From contig DEHV01000039.1 of assembly GCA_002352105.1 (NCBI GenBank), forward strand, positions 16,559 through 80,558: a stretch of DNA of 64,000 bases. Direction: 5' to 3'. A program made the translations under genes and the position numbers. The notes under the pieces were generated by a model that was not told the origin of the DNA, ran no database searches, and saw only the letters and a program-made list of their open reading frames with translations. Below are positions 60,208 through 64,000 of this stretch, in pieces (positions within the stretch are counted from its first letter, which is position 1; each line of letters begins with the position of its first letter). The stretch is from Chitinophagaceae bacterium UBA2791 (GTDB lineage: Bacteria; Bacteroidota; Bacteroidia; Chitinophagales; Chitinophagaceae).

Positions 60208-61293
60208 TTATATATCTTCGATATTGCTGTTCTCGAAAATATCGTGTAGTTTCTGTTGCAGTAACTTTTTATCGGGTAATTGTGTTTGATATTCAGCAAC
60301 CATTGCAGGGGATAGTGAACGGCTCAATGCAAATTCTACCACTTCGTTTTCCTTATCCTTGCAAAGCAAAATGCCCATACTCGGATTTTCGTGAGGTTTC
60401 TTTACGTTCCTGTCCAATGCTTCTAAATAGAAATTGAGTTGCCCCAAATGGTCAGGTTTAAATTTTTCGGCTTTCAGCTCAAAAGCTACCAAGCATTGCA
60501 AGCCCCGATGATAAAACACAAGGTCAATATAAAAATCACTGCTGCCTACCTGTACTTTGTATTCTTCATCAATGAAAATAAAATCCCTGCCTAATTCCAA
60601 AATGAAGTTTTTCATCTGCTTAATCAACCCTTTTTGCAGGTCGCTTTCGCTATGAGGTTCGGGCAGGTTCAGAAACTCAAAAACATAACTGTCTTTGAAA
60701 GCATTTGTAATATCTTGGGGAAATTCTTTGGGCAATGATGCAATGTTTACTTTGCCTAACATAACACGTTCAAACAGGCTTGCGTTAATTTGGCGGTCAA
60801 GCTCCCGAACGCTGTAATTTTCTTTGATAGCCATACGCAAGTAAAACTCTCGTTCTTCTTCGGTTTTACATCGTGAAAAAATTGTGCGGTGGTGCGACCA
60901 ACTCAACTGTGCCAAAATAGTTTTTCTGATATCTTGGGGTTGTGGTTGTAATTGTCGCCCCACTGTGGCGACAATTTTAGTTTCCTGGTTTTCATTGTTT
61001 TGTATTTGTATCCACGCTGTGGCGACAAATTTGGTTTCGGCATAGGTTTCATAGAATTGTATCATTCTGTAAATCCCTGCGCGGTTAAAGCCTTTTAGTT
61101 CGGGATTGTTTCTCTGAATGAAATCCGCTAATTCATTTACCGTTTTATCGCCCCATTCAGCAAAGGATATTTTTTGTTTGACATAAGCCCCTACATTCCA
61201 ATACAGGTTAATGAGTTCGGTATTAACCGCCCTTATGGCATTACTTCGGGACTGCTGTATAAGCTGTATGATGTCTGTAAATCTTGTATCCAT
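60208..61293 (-). CDS. YhcG-type PD-(D/E)XK nuclease (DUF1016)
   Basis: A 361-residue protein with an N-terminal DUF1016 helical domain (about 1-175: NLYWNVGAYVKQKISFAEWGDKTV, LSWSHHRTIFSRCKTEEEREFYLRMAIKENYSVRELDRQI) and a C-terminal PD-(D/E)XK nuclease domain with the catalytic residues in YIDLVFYHRGLQCLVAFELKA (D, E, K). Such proteins often accompany restriction or other mobile defence genes; here it stands alone among housekeeping genes and is AT-richer, suggesting transfer. A variable segment at about 90-120 is encoded by a palindromic DNA repeat. Confidence 0.88.
   Translation of the reverse strand: MDTRFTDIIQLIQQSRSNAIRAVNTELINLYWNVGAYVKQKISFAEWGDKTVNELADFIQRNNPELKGFNRAGIYRMIQFYETYAETKFVATAWIQIQNNENQETKIVATVGRQLQPQPQDIRKTILAQLSWSHHRTIFSRCKTEEEREFYLRMAIKENYSVRELDRQINASLFERVMLGKVNIASLPKEFPQDITNAFKDSYVFEFLNLPEPHSESDLQKGLIKQMKNFILELGRDFIFIDEEYKVQVGSSDFYIDLVFYHRGLQCLVAFELKAEKFKPDHLGQLNFYLEALDRNVKKPHENPSMGILLCKDKENEVVEFALSRSLSPAMVAEYQTQLPDKKLLQQKLHDIFENSNIEDI
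60950..60976. repeat. 10-bp palindrome inside the YhcG-type gene
   Basis: AATTGTCGCC (60950-60959) and GGCGACAATT (60967-60976) with a 7-base loop. The 12-mer CTGTGGCGACAA inside it recurs about 52 bp away near 61015-61027, giving the repeated protein words VATA and VATV. Confidence 0.65.
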
Positions 61294-61310
61294 ACGGTTA
61301 TTATAAACAG

Positions 61311-61318
61311 CAAATTTA
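61311..61318 (-). promoter_or_regulatory. -7 box of the YhcG-type gene
   Basis: The minus strand reads TAAATTTG followed by CT, an exact match 17 bases before the ATG. No -33 TTG at normal spacing. Confidence 0.4.
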
Positions 61319-61482
61319 CAAATACTTACTTGGGGTCTGCGGTTATGATATAGCTTTAAAAAATTAGGGTGGAGAGTCGCCGTTACCGCTACGCGGAGGC
61401 GCTATCGCCGATTTTTGAATCAAAACATTGCGCCCGATCATAAATTGGTATTATTTTCACGTCCAGGATAAAACCCCGACCC

Positions 61483-62070
61483 ATGACCAAAAAGCTCCTC
61501 TGCGCGATCTCCATGTCGGCATGCTTTCAATCGCTTGCTGCGCAAAGCCTCATGCACTCATTTGGCGCGACTGTTGCCATAACGACCGACAAGGTCTCCA
61601 GCGATTACGGCAGCTCCAAGTTTAGCTTATCGCAAACTTATTTGTCTTATTTTCCCAGGTACAATTTTATTGAAAACGAAAATTCATCAATAAGCATAGG
61701 CGCTCCGATAGGCGTTGGCGCAGGCGTTGCCAGGTATAGCGCTGTCAGCGATGCGGGATTTTTCTTTGCCTACGATCTTCCGCTCGTAGTGGATTACAAT
61801 ATCGGGTGCAAATCCAGCCGCGACAACGAACAGACTTTCGGAGGATACCTGGGCGTCGGGTTTGGCTATAGTCATATGTCCATATCCGGCAGCTCCTACG
61901 CTGATTTCAAGGGTTCTTCTTATGGCCCCATATTCCGCGGGGGCGTAAGGATCGGATCAACCAGCGCTTTATGGGACGGGCATGGCATTACCATAGGACT
62001 GTTTTACAAAAAAGGCCTGGAAAAAGATCCGTTCAATTCATTTGGATTTAATCTGTATTTCGATTTGTAG
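61483..62070 (+). CDS. Putative outer-membrane beta-barrel protein
   Basis: A 195-residue exported protein with a signal peptide (cleavage near SLAAQS) and a Gly/Ser/aromatic-rich body of alternating strands ending in the aromatic FGFNLYFDL, the usual C-terminus of a small outer-membrane barrel. No family was recognised. It lies alone between the YhcG-type gene and ispF. Confidence 0.7.
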   Translation: MTKKLLCAISMSACFQSLAAQSLMHSFGATVAITTDKVSSDYGSSKFSLSQTYLSYFPRYNFIENENSSISIGAPIGVGAGVARYSAVSDAGFFFAYDLPLVVDYNIGCKSSRDNEQTFGGYLGVGFGYSHMSISGSSYADFKGSSYGPIFRGGVRIGSTSALWDGHGITIGLFYKKGLEKDPFNSFGFNLYFDL

Positions 62071-62144
62071 CGAAGGATACATTTAAGCGTCGATGCCTCC
62101 GGCATTAACGCCGCCCTTGTATGCCATGCATCAAGAAACGTTGT

Positions 62145-62624
62145 TCAGTCCGCTTTCAGCAGCGCCGTGGCATAGGCGACCAGGCCATCCTCGCGGCCGA
62201 CATAGCCCATCTTTTCGCTGGTGGTGGCTTTTATGGAGATATCAGATTCGCCGATCTCCAGTATCGCCGCAATGATCTTTCTCATTTCGCCTGCGTATTG
62301 CTTGATCTTGGGGCTCTCCAGGCACAATGAAGCGTCGATGTTAACGATGCTATATTTTTTTTCCCGGATAAGGCGATAGGTTTTCTGCAAGAGTATTTTA
62401 CTGTCGATATTTTTATACGCAGGATCCGTATCCGGAAAATGAGTTCCGATATCGCCCAATGCCAACGCGCCGAGCAACGCATCGCAGATCGCATGCAACA
62501 ATACATCGGCGTCGCTATGTCCGAGCGCGCCCTTGTGATGAGGGATCTCCACCCCTCCTATCCAGAGTTTTCTTCCTTCGACCAGTTGATGAACATCCAT
62601 TCCGGAACCAATACGATATCCCAT
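62145..62624 (-). CDS. ispF: 2-C-methyl-D-erythritol 2,4-cyclodiphosphate synthase
   Basis: A 159-residue trimeric zinc enzyme of the MEP isoprenoid pathway. Metal ligands are D10 and H12 (GSGMDVHQL) and H44 (HSDADVLLHA), with GDIGTHFPDTDPAYKNIDS and the late ATTSEKMGYVGREDGLVAYA also present. The ATG at 62624 gives the normal N-terminus MGYRIGSG. A longer in-frame reading from 62702 would cross a terminator and a -7 box and is rejected. Confidence 0.96.
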   Translation of the reverse strand: MGYRIGSGMDVHQLVEGRKLWIGGVEIPHHKGALGHSDADVLLHAICDALLGALALGDIGTHFPDTDPAYKNIDSKILLQKTYRLIREKKYSIVNIDASLCLESPKIKQYAGEMRKIIAAILEIGESDISIKATTSEKMGYVGREDGLVAYATALLKAD

Positions 62625-62639
62625 GATAAAACAGGTTAT

Positions 62640-62666
62640 AAAAAAAGCGCCCCTTTTGAGACGCTT
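62640..62666 (-). terminator. Terminator-like hairpin just upstream of ispF
   Basis: On the minus strand AAGCGTCTC (62666-62658), loop AAAA, GGGGCGCTT (62653-62645) with two G-T pairs, then a T run to 62640. It ends only 15 bases before the ispF ATG and overlaps the predicted transcript start. Confidence 0.65.
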
Positions 62667-62674
62667 CAAACGTA
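62667..62674 (-). promoter_or_regulatory. -7 box of ispF
   Basis: The minus strand reads TACGTTTG, an exact TAnnTTTG match, wedged between the 19-bp inverted repeat upstream and the terminator-like hairpin downstream. No -33 TTG is seen. Confidence 0.4.
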
Positions 62675-62726
62675 CATGAAATTTTTCATTCATAAAATAC
62701 ATAAAGGATGAATGAAAAATTTTATG
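62675..62726. repeat. 19-bp inverted repeat upstream of ispF
   Basis: Arms 62675-62693 and 62708-62726 match at 18 of 19 positions around a 14-base loop; the arms contain ATTTTTCATTCAT and its complement. It abuts the ispF -7 box with no gap. Confidence 0.75.
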
Positions 62727-62729
62727 GGA

Positions 62730-62795
62730 GTTCCTCTTGGCTAAAAAAACAATAAATATTCAAGAAAAATATACTATTGTTTTAAGCAAGGGAAC
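62730..62795. repeat. Long imperfect inverted repeat after porV
   Basis: The left arm starts GTTCC at 62730 and the right arm ends GGAAC at 62795, with CTTG/CAAG and AACAATA/TATTGTT pairing and an inner AATATT/AATAT stem. It begins 32 bp after the porV stop and may end its transcript. Confidence 0.55.
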
Positions 62796-62826
62796 CAGGC
62801 AAGATCAGAGAACCTGATTTCCGATT

Positions 62827-63996
62827 TTAATTAATGGGCGAAGGCGCATCCCCGCTATCGTCAAGATCAAGCACGATGCCAAAACGAAGCGTATTGGACA
62901 GCGGATTCCTGTTTATTCCTGCTCCCGACGGAACCAGGTACGAGAAATTCAATCCGAAAATATTGTATTTCACGCCCAGGCCTACCGTAAAATACTTTCG
63001 GTTGCCCTTGAACTTATCTTCATAAAAATATCCTGCGCGGGCAAAGAACTGATCATTATAGGCATACTCGGCGCCGAACGACAGCTGGAATTCCCGCATC
63101 TCTTCCTTGAATCCTCCCGGCGCATCGCCAAATGAACTCAGCCAGCTGTTGACCACTCCCTTGCTGCGATAGTTGACAATGGCAAGCGAATCGGCATTGA
63201 CAGGAGGAGTGGGCACAAGCAATTTATGGGCGTCAATCCCGAATTGTATTTTATTGTTCTCATCAAAAACCTTCGTATAGGTAGCCCCGATACCCAGGTT
63301 GGCGGGAATGAAATCCTTCTGGGTAGCGTCTTTTGTATAACCGATCTTGGAGCCAAGATTAGAAAGCGCGGCGCCAAAGTTAAAACCCTGACCGTCCTCA
63401 TTTGCGCCCGTGTAAAAGAAAGAAAGGTCCGCCGCTACCGCATTGCCTGCCTGGTAAGTGGTTCCCTGGTCGCCCGCATAATCGCCGGCCAGGTTGGAAT
63501 AAATATATCTCAATGCAATGCCCAGGCCCATTCTATCGGATAGCTTCCTGGAATATCCCGCATCGATACCAAACTCACGCGGCCGGCCGCCGCCCATATC
63601 GTTCCCGTCCTGGTCTGTAAACTGGATATTGCCCAGGCTAAAATACCGGATAGAACCGGATAGCGCCTGCTGATCGTCTAATTTATAATATCCCGCCAAA
63701 GCAAGAAGATAAACATCATTCAACCCGAGATCCTTTAGCCAGGGCGTATAGGTAAGTCCTAAACCATACAGGCTGTTGTTAAAAGGCGTTTTTGCCAGGT
63801 TCCAGAACCCGGAGTTCACATCGGGGGAAGTGGCAAGTCCAAGATCGCCCATACCGCCGGCCCGGGCGTCAGGAGATATCCTCAGGAAAGGCACCGCAGT
63901 GGTCACTACATTAATGGGTTCGGTCTGCGCTTTTACAGAACTCACTCCCGCAAACAATAGCGCTATGGCAGCCAGCTTAATGGTCTTTCTTTTCAT
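62827..63996 (-). CDS. porV: Type IX secretion system outer-membrane protein PorV
   Basis: A 389-residue FadL-like outer-membrane protein. It has a signal peptide (cleavage near VKAQ) and the family start INVVTTAVPFLRISPDARAGGMGDLGLATSPDVNSGFWNLAKTPF, followed by alternating strands to the C-terminal LRFGIVLDLD. PorV shuttles T9SS cargo from the translocon to the PorU attachment complex. porU usually lies immediately upstream; that would be just beyond the end of this window. Together with the two PorP/SprF genes and the type-B cargo it shows the organism has a working T9SS. Confidence 0.95.
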   Translation of the reverse strand: MKRKTIKLAAIALLFAGVSSVKAQTEPINVVTTAVPFLRISPDARAGGMGDLGLATSPDVNSGFWNLAKTPFNNSLYGLGLTYTPWLKDLGLNDVYLLALAGYYKLDDQQALSGSIRYFSLGNIQFTDQDGNDMGGGRPREFGIDAGYSRKLSDRMGLGIALRYIYSNLAGDYAGDQGTTYQAGNAVAADLSFFYTGANEDGQGFNFGAALSNLGSKIGYTKDATQKDFIPANLGIGATYTKVFDENNKIQFGIDAHKLLVPTPPVNADSLAIVNYRSKGVVNSWLSSFGDAPGGFKEEMREFQLSFGAEYAYNDQFFARAGYFYEDKFKGNRKYFTVGLGVKYNIFGLNFSYLVPSGAGINRNPLSNTLRFGIVLDLDDSGDAPSPIN

Positions 63997-64000
63997 CCGT

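Noticed and set aside
62625..62702. 26-residue N-terminal extension of IspF
   Set aside because: It would be encoded across a -7 box and a terminator hairpin, and IspF proteins start at MGYRIGSG.

Overview
The window is a chromosomal segment of a Bacteroidota bacterium, most like the Chitinophagaceae/Chitinophagales by gene content. Seen directly: type IX secretion (T9SS) components (PorV, two PorP/SprF-like proteins and a very large exported protein with PKD-like repeats and a type-B sorting domain), lineage-typical small proteins (DUF3098, DUF3108, DUF4292, DUF4288), a long ribosomal protein S16, a short RpoD without region 1.1, and many intergenic copies of the Bacteroidota -7 promoter box TAnnTTTG. 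Genus cannot be fixed from the sequence alone. No rRNA, tRNA, CRISPR array or insertion sequence was found.

Layout. 0.1-3.8 kb: a GT-C-like membrane protein and recG. 4.0-8.9 kb: the T9SS type-B cargo gene with its PorP/SprF partner. 8.9-18.2 kb: leuS facing ftsX, DUF3098, uppP, a UMF1 transporter and an MBL hydrolase, then DUF3108 and a UPF0104-type membrane protein. 18.3-25.5 kb: ruvC, HIT protein, greA, rsmA with a 2-hydroxyacid dehydrogenase, pdxA, and an exported SUMF1-fold/Gfo-Idh-MocA pair. 25.6-28.6 kb: an AT-richer accessory patch with a non-coding stretch, the C-terminal stub of an AlbA-type ATPase regulator and a complete AbiE type IV toxin-antitoxin pair with dyads in its promoter. 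28.7-36.2 kb: a Spy-like small protein, two pseudouridine synthases, a peroxiredoxin, rpsP-rimM, ffh and the primary sigma factor. 36.5-45.6 kb: a START-like protein, an LptF/G permease, an exported superoxide dismutase, a CDF metal exporter, an M20 dipeptidase, an S4 protein, trmD and adenine deaminase. 45.8-48.8 kb: a LiaF-like/DUF4288/LytS-LytTR cell-envelope signalling cluster. 48.8-64 kb: a second PorP/SprF, upp, anmK, a DASS transporter, alkyladenine glycosylase, an EI24 protein with an RsmI-like methyltransferase, bshA, dut-DUF4292-EnvC, a stand-alone YhcG-type PD-(D/E)XK nuclease, ispF and porV.

How the genes work together. Most are housekeeping genes for translation, DNA repair, envelope assembly and cofactor synthesis. 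Functional groups are the T9SS set, the LiaF/LytSR cluster, the AbiE module, and the pair of exported or metal-linked proteins (SOD and CDF). The intergenic DNA is the less ordinary part: strong -7 boxes recur as TAnnTTTG followed by C, two of them (trmD, dut) end four bases before the start codon, and several hairpins sit directly against the next gene's -7 box where a -33 element would be expected.
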